Below are positions 41,050-50,404 of a DNA stretch of 64,000 nucleotides, one piece after another. The stretch covers positions 620,001-684,000 of the forward strand of contig CAWJKP010000003.1 of the NCBI GenBank assembly GCA_963843465.1, read 5' to 3'. The notes beneath the pieces were generated by a model. The model saw only the letters and a list, made by a program, of their open reading frames with translations. It ran no database searches and was not told where the DNA came from. This DNA comes from CAWJKP01 sp963843465. GTDB lineage: Bacteria; Planctomycetota; Planctomycetia; Pirellulales; Thermoguttaceae. The translations under genes and the position numbers were made by a program. Positions within the stretch are counted from its first letter, which is position 1. The number at the start of each line of letters is the position of its first letter.

Positions 41050-42554
41050 CGCCGCGCCCTCCGCTGGTGCCACGCCAGCAAGATCTTCCACTGAAGCACC
41101 TGGCCGTAGCCCATCAGTTGCAGCAGCGTGCGCCGGGCGAAGGAGACGCCGGCGGCGGCCTGATTGTCGCGGTAAATCCAAGGGACAAAGCGGAAGTTGA
41201 AACGATAACAGGCCTTGATCAACTCCCAGTGCAGAGGCCGCAGGCTGCGCGGATCCAGCGGCTTCCGGCCATCGACGGGCGCGTAGAGGAGCGGGAAGAC
41301 GGCCATCCGCTCGCCGCTGAGGGACTCGACCCAGGCCAGGGTTTCCTGCACGTGCTCGTCGCGCTCGCCGGGCAGGCCAATCATGAGGCTGGCCATGGGA
41401 AAAAACTTGGCGCGGCACAGCCGCCGCAAGTGGCACGCGCAGAAATCGCCCCAGGGTTGCGAGACCTCGCGGCCCCTTTTCCCTGCCGCGCCCGCGCTGC
41501 GGAGCAGCTCCTCGGAGACCGTTTCCACGCCCACGTTCACCCAGACGTAGCGGCGGCTATCTTTGCCCGCCAGCAGATCGTGAAGGATCTCCAGTTGCCG
41601 GTCGTTGTATTGCGCGGCGCTGGCGACGTTTGCATGATCGACCTGGATCAAGCGGACCTGCGGAATCCGGCGGATGCCCTGAAGCAGAGCGATCAGCGCG
41701 TCGGGATCGACCTTCATGCCGTCCGCGCCGTAGCGAAAGAAATCCTCGCTCAATACGGCGACGTTCTCCACGCCGGCGGCCACGTTGGTCCGCACGTCGG
41801 CCAGCACGGTCTCCGGCGGCAGATGAATCATGGGCACGCGAGCGATCGTGCAGAACGAGCAGCCCAGCCCGCATCCGCGGCTGATCTCCACCACGCCCAT
41901 CGTGCTGGCCCCGCGAATCGGCGGAATGGGAACCGCCGTGTGCCAACCGCCGGGCACGACCTCGGGCACGGTCTCCCGCCGCATCAGGCTGCGGAAGATC
42001 GCGGCGGCGTCGCCCTCGGCATAGCCGGTGACGACGTGGTCGATGCCCAATTCCTGGCGGGTGGCCGGATTGCCCGCAATCTGCCAGGCCCCCGGCCCGC
42101 CCAGGACGATCTTGGCCCGCGGACCGCGGTTGAGATGATGGATCTTCGAGAGCAAACGGCGGAACATTGCCTGGGGATAGATTCGTCCGCCGGTGATGGC
42201 CGTCATCGTGGAGCTGTTCATGCCCAGACCGGCCGGTTCGCCGGACGATATTCCGATCACCCGCGTGGCGGCTCCGACGGCCTGGCGCAGTTGGTCCTCG
42301 CGGACGACGGCCACCTCGTCCGGCGTCAATCCTCCGGCCAGCAAGGCGGCTTCGATGCGGCGCAGGCCCAAAGGGGCCACGTTCGCGCGTCTTCCCCCGC
42401 GGCTCCCCTGCGGCATCAGCAGGCGGCCCAACAGCGCCGGCGGCGCGCTGGTCGTCTGGCTGGCCGCCAACATCCCGTCGAACAGCAGGCGATACGCGGC
42501 GGTCAAGGTTCGATCGGCCGTCAATACGATGGGGAAGCCGTCGCGCGTGGACAA
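41046..42554 (-). CDS. B12-binding-type radical SAM protein of terpenoid cluster
   Basis: A 502-residue protein. The N-terminal 170 residues resemble a cobalamin-binding domain (KIVLGGPGAWQIAG; HVVTGYAEGD); the radical SAM domain has the Fe-S motif RGCGLGCSFCTIA (CxxxCxxC) near residue 230, then AVLSEDFFRYG and MIGLPGERDEH. It probably catalyses a methylation or other radical modification of the cyclised terpenoid, as HpnP and HpnR do for hopanoids, but it is not clearly either. Its stop overlaps the cyclase start. Confidence 0.82.
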   Translation of the reverse strand: MSTRDGFPIVLTADRTLTAAYRLLFDGMLAASQTTSAPPALLGRLLMPQGSRGGRRANVAPLGLRRIEAALLAGGLTPDEVAVVREDQLRQAVGAATRVIGISSGEPAGLGMNSSTMTAITGGRIYPQAMFRRLLSKIHHLNRGPRAKIVLGGPGAWQIAGNPATRQELGIDHVVTGYAEGDAAAIFRSLMRRETVPEVVPGGWHTAVPIPPIRGASTMGVVEISRGCGLGCSFCTIARVPMIHLPPETVLADVRTNVAAGVENVAVLSEDFFRYGADGMKVDPDALIALLQGIRRIPQVRLIQVDHANVASAAQYNDRQLEILHDLLAGKDSRRYVWVNVGVETVSEELLRSAGAAGKRGREVSQPWGDFCACHLRRLCRAKFFPMASLMIGLPGERDEHVQETLAWVESLSGERMAVFPLLYAPVDGRKPLDPRSLRPLHWELIKACYRFNFRFVPWIYRDNQAAAGVSFARRTLLQLMGYGQVLQWKILLAWHQRRARR

Positions 42555-42653
42555 TCAGGGTCTCCGTTGCATCCGCTGGTCCAACTGCTCGACCAGCTCG
42601 TCCAGATCGTCGAACGGCGGCCGGCTCGGCGCCTGGCTTCGGCGGTCGAACAT
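42555..42653 (-). CDS. Tiny acidic protein in terpenoid operon
   Basis: A 32-residue reading frame, MFDRRSQAPSRPPFDDLDEL then VEQLDQRMQRRP, with AGGAG just upstream of the ATG at 42653. It fits exactly between the ferredoxin and radical SAM genes with no slack, which argues for a real micro-gene. Role unknown. Confidence 0.5.
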   Translation of the reverse strand: MFDRRSQAPSRPPFDDLDELVEQLDQRMQRRP

Positions 42654-42676
42654 GCTCCTGGCGCCCGCATCCGGGG

Positions 42677-43315
42677 TCACGAACCGCCCCGCGTGCCGGC
42701 GATGGCGGCGTCCATCTCGTACAACGGGAAGATGATCGCGCTTTGAGGACAAATGCGGGAGCAGGCCGGGCACCCCGGCTTGCAGCGGTCCGGATTGCCA
42801 ACCGCCACCTTCCCCTCGGCGTCCAACTCATAGACGCCAAAGAGGCAGAATTGCAAACAGTGCTGACAGTGGGTGCAGAGGGAACCGTCGAGGACCGGGT
42901 ACCACCGTCGCCCCACCGGCTCCTGGAATCGTTCCATCCGGCCCGGCGACGAGCTCTCCCCTTCGCCTCGCCCCCGCGGGACAGACTCTTGCACGGCGCT
43001 CAGCGCCGCCGCAAAGGCTGAGTCGGCATCGGAAAAACCGCCGAGGTCCAGGATCGAAAGCCCCTGCTGAGCAATCCCGCGGCGGCGCAAGATCCACTCG
43101 GCGGGCCGCGGGTGAAGCCAGCAGAGCAAGACGCCACGCGCAGCGCGCACCGCCAGGTCTTGCCACAAATGGCTCGACTCCGAAAGATGGTACAAATGCG
43201 GGATCAATAGACAATCCAACCCATGCTCGCGGCATCGGTCGACGACGGCCTCTTCCATCGCGCTCAGGGCGCCGGAAGTCTCACGCACGGAGAGGATCAT
43301 CAGCGGTCGGTTCAT
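42677..43315 (-). CDS. Ferredoxin-domain protein (2[4Fe-4S]) of terpenoid operon
   Basis: A 212-residue protein. The N-terminal 130 residues form an alpha/beta domain (RPLMILSVRETSGALSAMEE). The C-terminal ferredoxin domain has CTHCQHCLQFC and CKPGCPACSRICP, enough for two [4Fe-4S] clusters. It is the first gene of the operon and probably supplies electrons to the radical SAM protein. ATG at 43315 was chosen over an upstream in-frame ATG because the conserved part starts here. Confidence 0.78.
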   Translation of the reverse strand: MNRPLMILSVRETSGALSAMEEAVVDRCREHGLDCLLIPHLYHLSESSHLWQDLAVRAARGVLLCWLHPRPAEWILRRRGIAQQGLSILDLGGFSDADSAFAAALSAVQESVPRGRGEGESSSPGRMERFQEPVGRRWYPVLDGSLCTHCQHCLQFCLFGVYELDAEGKVAVGNPDRCKPGCPACSRICPQSAIIFPLYEMDAAIAGTRGGS

Positions 43316-43928
43316 GGGACATCTCAGAGGCGTCATCCGAATCCAACGGGCTTTGCAGGATTCCCCCAAGTATACGGCAATTCAGATGGCAATTCCAGGG
43401 ACACGCAACTGAATTATGGTTCATCCGACTGAAAACGACCCCAGGGCGGCGTTTGGCGGCTGACGCCGCCGCACTTGCCCTGGGCTGATATGTCGCGCCC
43501 CTTCGGGGCTGAATGCACCGGACGTATGCCTGGAAAATCCATGGCCGAAACTCCGCATTCTTGAGTCGGATGAATCTCAAAAACCTCATTCATGGCGATC
43601 TCCTTCCTGATTCAATTCCAGGGGTCCGACAATCCCTCCCACCGCCTCAACCTGGGAATCCAGCGAGGCACGTTCTGCTTGTACAACAGGTAGCCGATGA
43701 GCCGAACCGCCAAAGCCCTGATGATCCTGCGGGTGGCCCGTGTCCCGTGGATGTGCATCTTCCTGTTGGGCATGGCACGCGGCGTGAGTGTATCAGGGGT
43801 TGTCGATGAAGTAGCCACCCCACCAGGGGCGGACGTGAGGCACGCTTGGGCCTCCCAAATTCGGCGAGATTATTGTACAATCCTCGCTCTGGGCTTGCGA
43901 GACGCTAAATCCAGAGGAAACGTTGGCC
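43316..43928. other. Divergent intergenic region, no clear gene
   Basis: 613 bases between the terpenoid operon and the histidine kinase. It contains the palindromic fragment GCCCCTTCGGGGC (43498-43510) and a short minus-strand frame (about 43612-43770, KMHIHGTRATRRIIRALAV) that may be a gene remnant. Promoters for both flanking units must lie here, but none is obvious. Confidence 0.4.
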
Positions 43929-46900
43929 ATGACGGACCACGAGAAGTCCAAAGAGCAACTGATCGTAGAGAACGAGGAGTTACGGCAACGGGTTGCCGCA
44001 CTGGAGGCCAGCGAGCGGCGATACCGGACGATCATCGATACGGTGCCGTTGGCAATCGGCGAGATCAATCGGGATGGAATCATTGTCTTTGCCAATGCTG
44101 TAACCGAGAAACTCTTCGGGTATACGCCGGAGGAACTCGTCGGCAAGCGGGCGGGGGATGGGATAGAACCAGCCAGCGCCCGTGAAGCGTTCCGAGCCTG
44201 GTTCCACCAAACCATGTTGGAGCAGCCGACGCCGAGTCCGGTCTTCGCCCACCAAGTCAATAAGAACGGTGAACAAATTGATGTCCGGGGCGACTGGAAC
44301 TACTTGCGGAACGAAAAGGGGGAGGTAACCGGTCAAGTCACCGTCATTGCAGACATCACTGAACTCAAGCGAGCGGAGGAGGCGTTACGACAGAACGAAG
44401 GCCGCTACCGTGCCTTGGCGGAATCGACGAGAGACATCATTTACATCCTGGACCGGCAAGGAACACTCCTCTACGCCAATCCGGCCGCCGCGCAGTGTAT
44501 CGGCATCCGTTCCGATGAGATTCCCGGCAAGCGGCAAGCCGATTTGTTTCCGCCCGAAATGGCCCAAGCCCACGTCGAAAGGATCGGCCGGGTCTTTGCC
44601 ACCGGCGAAGTGCTGGAGGAGGACGAGTTGTTCCATTTCGGCCCGGAAGAGGTCTGGCTGCGCATTCACCTTCTTCCCCTTCGAGACGAGGCGGGGCAAA
44701 TAACGTCGGTGATGGGCGTGTGCCACAACATCACCGAGCGGAAACAAACCGAGCGGGAACTGGCCAAGCACCGGGTCATGCTTCAGGCAACCATCGACTG
44801 CCTGCCCTTCAACTTCTTCGCCATCGGACTAGATGGGCGGTACATGTTGCAAAATGCGGTGTCCAAAGCACAACAGGGGGCCGATGTGGTTGGCCGACGG
44901 CCCGAGGAAGTCTGCCCGAACGAACATGACCTTGCCATCTGGGCAGATAACAACCGACGTGCCTTTGCGGGGGAAAAGGTCGAGGGGGAAGTCACCCTGT
45001 CGCTCACTGGTCAGGAGCGATTCTACTACAACGTGATTGCCCCAATTTCGGACGGAACGGAATTACATGGCATCCTCGGGGTGAACATTGATATTACAGA
45101 ACGCAAGCGCGCGGAAGAGGCGTTGAAGAAGGCCCATGACGAGCTCGAGGAGAAAGTCCGAGAACGCACCGCAGAGCTTTCCAAGGCCAACGAGCAGCTC
45201 AGGCGGGAAGTCGAGGCTCGCAAGCAGGCCGAGGAGGCATTGCGGGAAAGCGAGGAAAAGTATCGGACTTTGGTGGAAACCTCGCCGGATGCGGTGCTAA
45301 TGACGGACCTGGAGGGCCATATCACGTTTGCATCCCCACGGGCAGTCGAATTGTATGCTGCGGAGCGGGTCGAGGAACTGCTTGGAAGGAATCCCCTTGA
45401 CTTCTTCGCCCCGGAAGACCAACAAAAGTTTCTCGCAAATCTTCGGAGAACTTTGGACGAGGGCGTCACGAGGGACGTTGAATACACTTTTCTCAAGAAG
45501 GATGGATCACGCCTCTCGGGAGAAGCATCGGCTGCTGTGATCCGCGATGTATCGGGGAAGCCCAGGGGTTTTGTTGCCATCGTTAGGGACATCACGGAGC
45601 GGAAGCGAGCCGAGAGCAGAATGGCCTACTTGGCGTCGTTCCCCGAGAGAAATCCGAATCCGGTCGTCGAAGTGGGCCTGGGAGGAGAAGTCCGATACGC
45701 GAACCCTGCGGCACAGCGCCTATTCCCGGAGTTGCGCGAGCAAGGGCTGAATCATCCCTGGCTGGGGAACTGGGGAGTCGTGGTGCGACCGCTATGCGAG
45801 GGCCGGGTGGAAAACCTTTTCCACGAAGTGGCCGTGGGTGACCGCTGGTATCAACAGTCGTTTCATTACGTCGCCGAAGATCAGGTTGTCCGCATCTACA
45901 GCCTTGAGATCACCGAGCGCAAGCAGGCGGAGGAATCGCTTCGTGCGAGTGAGGAGCGGTTCCGCAGCTATTTCGAGCAGGGATTGTTGGGCATGGCCGT
46001 GAGTTCAGTCGAGATGCGATGGATTCAGGTCAATGATCGCCTCTGCAACATGCTCGGCTATTCCCGTGACGAGCTTTTGACGATGAAGTGGACGGATGTC
46101 ACTCATCCCGATGACCTTGAGCAAAACCTCGTGCCGCAGAATCGTTTGCTGGCAGGTGAGATTGACCACTACACGCATGGCAAGCGATTCGTGCGGAAGG
46201 ATGGAAGGGTGGTCCACGCCACGGTGTTCATCCGGTGTTTTCGTCGCAGAGACGGGACAGTAGACCACATCCTCGCCTTGATTGAAGACGTTACCGAACA
46301 GAAACAGGCCCAACAGGCTTTGGAACGGGAACGTCGAACCTTGGAGCACATGCTCCAGGCCAGCGACCGTGAACGGCGACTGATCGCCTACGACATTCAC
46401 GACGGATTGGCACAGGAGCTGGCCGGTGCGATCATGCAGTTTGAGACGTTTGACCACTTGAAGGAGGCCAAACCCAAGCAAGCCCTTGACGCCTACCAAG
46501 CAGGAATGACCATACTTCGCCAGGGCCACTTTGAGGCCCGGCGACTCATCAGCGGCGTAAGGCCGCTGATTCTGGACGAGGCGGGTGTCTTGGCCGCCAT
46601 CGCCCACCTGGTTCATGAGCCTGCCTTCGACAAGGGACCAGACATCGATTTTCGCAGTCGGGTCACCTTCAAGCGATTGGCCCCGGTCTTGGAGGACATA
46701 GTCTACCGGATCGTCCAAGAGGGACTGACCAACGCCCGGAATCACAGCAAGAGCCAGAAGATTCTGGTTAGCCTGGCGCAACGGGGTGACCGCCTGCGGA
46801 TCAAGATCCAGGACTGGGGAATTGGCTTTGATCCCAAGACGGTCCAGGAGAATCGCTTTGGGTTGGAGGGCATCCGGGAGCGGGCACGAGTTCTGAGGGG

Positions 46901-46985
46901 GAAATGCAGCATCAAGAGCAAGCCCGGCGAGGGGACGGTTGTCGTTGTGGAATTGCCGGTGGTCGAGCAGCGGGTGGACGAGTGA
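43929..46985 (+). CDS. Multi-PAS NarL-type sensor histidine kinase
   Basis: A 1018-residue cytoplasmic sensor without membrane segments. A short coiled coil (ENEELRQRVAALEASERRYR) leads to about six PAS domains, each ending in a DITE(R/L)K-type PAC motif, with a coiled coil near residue 410 (ELEEKVRERTAELSKANEQL). The HisKA_3 domain has the phosphorylation site in AYDIHDGLAQELAG, and the HATPase has EGLTNARNHSKS, DWGIGFD and GLEGIRERA. ATG at 43929 follows GAGGAAA. HisKA_3 kinases pair with NarL/FixJ regulators; none is adjacent. Confidence 0.92.
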   Translation: MTDHEKSKEQLIVENEELRQRVAALEASERRYRTIIDTVPLAIGEINRDGIIVFANAVTEKLFGYTPEELVGKRAGDGIEPASAREAFRAWFHQTMLEQPTPSPVFAHQVNKNGEQIDVRGDWNYLRNEKGEVTGQVTVIADITELKRAEEALRQNEGRYRALAESTRDIIYILDRQGTLLYANPAAAQCIGIRSDEIPGKRQADLFPPEMAQAHVERIGRVFATGEVLEEDELFHFGPEEVWLRIHLLPLRDEAGQITSVMGVCHNITERKQTERELAKHRVMLQATIDCLPFNFFAIGLDGRYMLQNAVSKAQQGADVVGRRPEEVCPNEHDLAIWADNNRRAFAGEKVEGEVTLSLTGQERFYYNVIAPISDGTELHGILGVNIDITERKRAEEALKKAHDELEEKVRERTAELSKANEQLRREVEARKQAEEALRESEEKYRTLVETSPDAVLMTDLEGHITFASPRAVELYAAERVEELLGRNPLDFFAPEDQQKFLANLRRTLDEGVTRDVEYTFLKKDGSRLSGEASAAVIRDVSGKPRGFVAIVRDITERKRAESRMAYLASFPERNPNPVVEVGLGGEVRYANPAAQRLFPELREQGLNHPWLGNWGVVVRPLCEGRVENLFHEVAVGDRWYQQSFHYVAEDQVVRIYSLEITERKQAEESLRASEERFRSYFEQGLLGMAVSSVEMRWIQVNDRLCNMLGYSRDELLTMKWTDVTHPDDLEQNLVPQNRLLAGEIDHYTHGKRFVRKDGRVVHATVFIRCFRRRDGTVDHILALIEDVTEQKQAQQALERERRTLEHMLQASDRERRLIAYDIHDGLAQELAGAIMQFETFDHLKEAKPKQALDAYQAGMTILRQGHFEARRLISGVRPLILDEAGVLAAIAHLVHEPAFDKGPDIDFRSRVTFKRLAPVLEDIVYRIVQEGLTNARNHSKSQKILVSLAQRGDRLRIKIQDWGIGFDPKTVQENRFGLEGIRERARVLRGKCSIKSKPGEGTVVVVELPVVEQRVDE

Positions 46986-47132
46986 ATCACCACTGGCAGT
47001 CTCCCGCCCCCCATCGCCTGGGCAGATGCCGAAAATGTCGATCGGTAACGATCAGGAAAGCTGGGTTCTTCATTCTCCTCTTTGATTCGGGCAATGAGGG
47101 GCCGTCTCCCCCATGGAAAACGAGTGAGCTTT

Positions 47133-47426
47133 ATGTCCAGTATCAATAGCGTGAGTAGCCTGAATTACAAGCCGTGCCAGTACATCTCGCAGGTCGCCTC
47201 GCAATCGAGCACCCCATCGACTTTAGCCAGCAGCGGTGCGACACAGGCCATTGCGTCTTCCGGCAAACTGGGCTCGACAACCACCAGCTTCCAAGATCAG
47301 CTTGCCTCTGCCATGAACAAGGTTGGGAACCTGGCGTCAAGGCGATCCGCTTCTGGACACCACAGGGGGCATCGACCGGTTCACGGGAGAAAGGGGGTTG
47401 GTGCATCGCCACTCGGCATAGGGTAA
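47133..47426 (+). CDS. Short Ser/Thr-rich open frame, possibly truncated
   Basis: MSSINSVSSLNYKPCQYISQ followed by a Ser/Thr/Ala-rich stretch to about residue 65 (SFQDQLASAMNKVGN), after which composition turns to Arg/Gly/His. The first part looks like a real N-terminus whose gene was cut, perhaps by the adjacent intron fragment. Low confidence. Confidence 0.3.
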   Translation: MSSINSVSSLNYKPCQYISQVASQSSTPSTLASSGATQAIASSGKLGSTTTSFQDQLASAMNKVGNLASRRSASGHHRGHRPVHGRKGVGASPLGIG

Positions 47427-47439
47427 GCGCAATAGTAAA

Positions 47440-47816
47440 GGCCACTTACAACGTTTGTTGGAAGTGGCCTCTCAGACCTAATTCAGCGGAGGGCACGGGA
47501 ATCCGCGCATCGACCAATTTCCGTGGCTCCCGATTCGTTCCTTTCTCGTTTAGTACCAGACACTTACAGCGAGACAACTGCTCCCGCCACAGCACGCCAT
47601 CATGCTCCTTATCAGAAAGCCGCCCAACCCTTAACGGCGTCGGCACCCCGGACTTCTTTATTTCGCGGCTCGATGGCTGGCCTGCGTGTGCCCCTGTCAA
47701 CGCTTCACCTGTGACCTCGCGGCCACCGGCGCATGACTCGGGGTCGGGATGACTGGCTAGGTCTTTCCCGTGTGACTCTTTCATTCACTACTCCTTGCCC
47801 GTTTTAACAGGCGCAC
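47440..47816 (-). mobile_element. 5' fragment of a group II intron
   Basis: Read on the minus strand from 47816: GTGCGCCTGTTAAAACGGGC, the 5' terminal GUGCG and start of domain I, then GCAAGGAGTAGTGAATGAA. The frame through it (ESHGKDLASHPDPESCAGGR; TGEALTGAHAGQPSS) is the well-known spurious ORF over domain I of bacterial group II introns. No reverse transcriptase, domain V or domain VI follows, so it is 3'-truncated near 47440. Confidence 0.75.
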
Positions 47817-48070
47817 TAAGCGTCAAAGAATCGCCATCGCCTAGCGCAGCCCGACGCTCTTCTTGCTATTATAGTCTTGTCGGGCGAAGCTACGAATTGG
47901 CCGAAAAATCGCAACGGCGAAGCCAATTTCCGCGAATTGCGACAATACAGGCTAGAGGGCCATGCCTGACAAGGCAAAATAGTAGGGATTTACCTCCCCG
48001 CACCTCTGCCTACCCTGCACCTTCCACCACACCCGGCCTCTGCGCCATTTGTTCATCAAGAAAGCTCAGC

Positions 48071-50404
48071 ATGTCCAGGACCGCAGTCCCATTCCTATTG
48101 TTCTTCGGGTTGACCCTCGTCGCCGCCGGCCAAGAGGTGAAGTTCGTGCCGACCGACGAGTTCAACGGCCCCTTTCCAAGTTGGCGGGACGTGAAGCGGG
48201 ATTACGGTGCCAAGGGCGACGGCATGGCTGACGACAGCGACGCCATCAACCGTGCCTTGGCGGATCTCAAGAAAGAGAAACGCGAGTTCTGCGTGCTCTA
48301 TTTCCCCACCGGAACCTACCGGATCACCAAAACGGTGACCACCTCGCCCTGTAAGACCCATCACGAGGGCAGTGGGATCGCCGTCGTCGGTGAAGATCCG
48401 GCGACCACCATCATCAAGTGGGACGGCTCGGACAAGGGCATCGTCTTCAGCTACACCGCCTGGTACTCCAGGATCGAGCGGCTGACGATCGACGGCTCCC
48501 GCCGCGCCGGCGTGGCACTGCTCTACAACGGTGAAAAGTTCTCCACCTACAACGAGACCGCCGACATCTACGTCAAGGATGCAGAAGTCGGGATGAAATT
48601 CGGCGGCCTCGGCGGCGACTGCGGGCAGGCGGAGAACATGGTCCACCGTTGCCGGTTCCTCAATTGCGAGACCGGACTGGAGACGGCCTCCTTCAACACC
48701 CTCGACATCTGGGTCTGGGACGGCCTCTTCCAGGACTGCGGAACGGCATTGTTCAACCGCGCGGGCGATTTCCGCGCCTACTCCTGCATCTTCCTGCGCT
48801 CGAAGAAGCGCAACGTCTTCACGACCAACCTCAGCAGTTTCAGTTTCACCAGTAATGTGTCGATCGGGTCGGCGATGTTCCTCGACTTTACCTCGCAGCC
48901 GGGCGGGCTTCTCAGCAGCGCGCCGATCAGCATGTGTTGGAACCGCATCTACGATTGGACGGGCAACCAAGGCGCGGTTCAACTCGGCGGCGGGCCAACC
49001 CTGCTCTGGGGCAACGTTTTCCGGAACCGTGCGAGCGACCAGACGCCGGCCGTGTGTATCGGTGGCTATCAAGCCTTCTTCGGCAACGTCTACAGCGCCC
49101 CGGTTCCGCGAGCCATTCCGTCCAGGCCGAACTTGAATGGTGCCGTCTATCGGCCACGGATGATCATCGGCGATGACATGGTCGTCCCACGCGACAGCAT
49201 CGCCGACCCCAAGCTGCGTCTGCCGGCCGCCCCGCCGAGGATCGCCAGGAAGGTCTTCGAGGTCGCGGCGGGCTCCGACGCCGCTGCCATTCAGGCGGCC
49301 ATCGACGCGGCAGCCGCCCTGAAGTCCGGGCAGCGGCCCGTCGTCCACCTGCCCAAGGGCGTCTGCAAGATCAAGAAGACACTCGTCGTGCCGGCCGAAA
49401 CCAATCTTCAGATCGTCGGCGACGCCGCCACCGAGGCCGGGAGTTCGCTCCTTTGGACCGGCGCGAAGGGGGAGTATGTCGTGCGCGTCGAAGGTCCGGG
49501 AAATGCGTCGCTCCGCGATCTGTTCATCAACAACGGCAGCGGCAAGGGCATCGTGTTCGAGAATTGCGACCGCGACGGGGGATGCTTCTACGCCGACCGG
49601 CTCAACTCGGGAACCCTGCGATCCGGCCGAGCCGTTCGCGTCGAGGGCATGGACCAGTCGCGCGTGCAGTTCCGCTGCCTGGCCTGGGGCGACGGGAGTT
49701 TTCGAGTCAGCCGCGGCGCGGCCGCCGCCGGCGCTGGCCCCGTCAAAGGCGTGACCTCCGTGTTCGGCGGCACGTCCGGAGACTGTGACGACAAGGTGTT
49801 CGACATCGGCCCGGGCGCCACGGCCGTCCTCAGCGGCGTCTACTACGATGCCGCCGGAGTGATTCAGATTGTTTCCATGACAGGTAACGGAAACCTGCTC
49901 TACGACAACGGTATCTTCGCCGCGGGCTCGTCGCCGAAGTTTCCCATGCTCAAGTTCCAGGACTTCTCCGGCCGGGCCCTGATCACCACGGCCGCGCTGG
50001 TCGAGTGCATCCGCGGCGACAGCGGTCCGCGTCTCCACTTGGAGGGCAACTGCTCCCGCGGCTCGGTCCTGCTTTTCGGCACTTCTTACCAGGCCAATAG
50101 CTACCACGACATCAAGGACCTGTTTGTCGACAACTCGACGCCCAAGTGCCCGAACGCGGGGGTTTATCTTTCCACATTCCAAAGCCCGGCCCTGCCCAGC
50201 CAGTCGCTGCGTCCGGACAACGTCGCTCCTGCCGACGCTAAGGCTCCGCAGCCCGGGCTGGCGATTGCACGCTCCCTGAGCTTCTTCGGCGAAGCCTCGA
50301 AGCCACGGACGCCGGGCATGGACGATGACCAGCGTCCGCGTCTCCACACCGTCATTGTCAAAGTCCACGGCGACACGGGCGTGCTCATCCAGGGCGGCAA
50401 GTGA
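48071..50404 (+). CDS. Secreted pectate-lyase-like beta-helix protein
   Basis: A 777-residue exported protein with signal peptide MSRTAVPFLLFFGLTLVAAG. Two copies of the Pectate_lyase_3 start are visible: DYGAKGDGMADDSDAINRAL near residue 45 and AAGSDAAAIQAAIDAAAALK near residue 400, each followed by beta-helix coils (GIAVVGEDPATTIIKWDGSD; GSGKGIVFENCDRDGG). The fold is used by polysaccharide lyases and hydrolases; catalytic residues cannot be assigned. Probably periplasmic or surface carbohydrate processing. Confidence 0.82.
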   Translation: MSRTAVPFLLFFGLTLVAAGQEVKFVPTDEFNGPFPSWRDVKRDYGAKGDGMADDSDAINRALADLKKEKREFCVLYFPTGTYRITKTVTTSPCKTHHEGSGIAVVGEDPATTIIKWDGSDKGIVFSYTAWYSRIERLTIDGSRRAGVALLYNGEKFSTYNETADIYVKDAEVGMKFGGLGGDCGQAENMVHRCRFLNCETGLETASFNTLDIWVWDGLFQDCGTALFNRAGDFRAYSCIFLRSKKRNVFTTNLSSFSFTSNVSIGSAMFLDFTSQPGGLLSSAPISMCWNRIYDWTGNQGAVQLGGGPTLLWGNVFRNRASDQTPAVCIGGYQAFFGNVYSAPVPRAIPSRPNLNGAVYRPRMIIGDDMVVPRDSIADPKLRLPAAPPRIARKVFEVAAGSDAAAIQAAIDAAAALKSGQRPVVHLPKGVCKIKKTLVVPAETNLQIVGDAATEAGSSLLWTGAKGEYVVRVEGPGNASLRDLFINNGSGKGIVFENCDRDGGCFYADRLNSGTLRSGRAVRVEGMDQSRVQFRCLAWGDGSFRVSRGAAAAGAGPVKGVTSVFGGTSGDCDDKVFDIGPGATAVLSGVYYDAAGVIQIVSMTGNGNLLYDNGIFAAGSSPKFPMLKFQDFSGRALITTAALVECIRGDSGPRLHLEGNCSRGSVLLFGTSYQANSYHDIKDLFVDNSTPKCPNAGVYLSTFQSPALPSQSLRPDNVAPADAKAPQPGLAIARSLSFFGEASKPRTPGMDDDQRPRLHTVIVKVHGDTGVLIQGGK

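Noticed and set aside
43612..43818. 68-residue minus-strand frame upstream of the histidine kinase
   Set aside because: Arg-rich frame without ribosome-binding site or family match; at most a remnant.
47446..47784. 112-residue hypothetical protein
   Set aside because: It is the familiar spurious translation of group II intron domain I.
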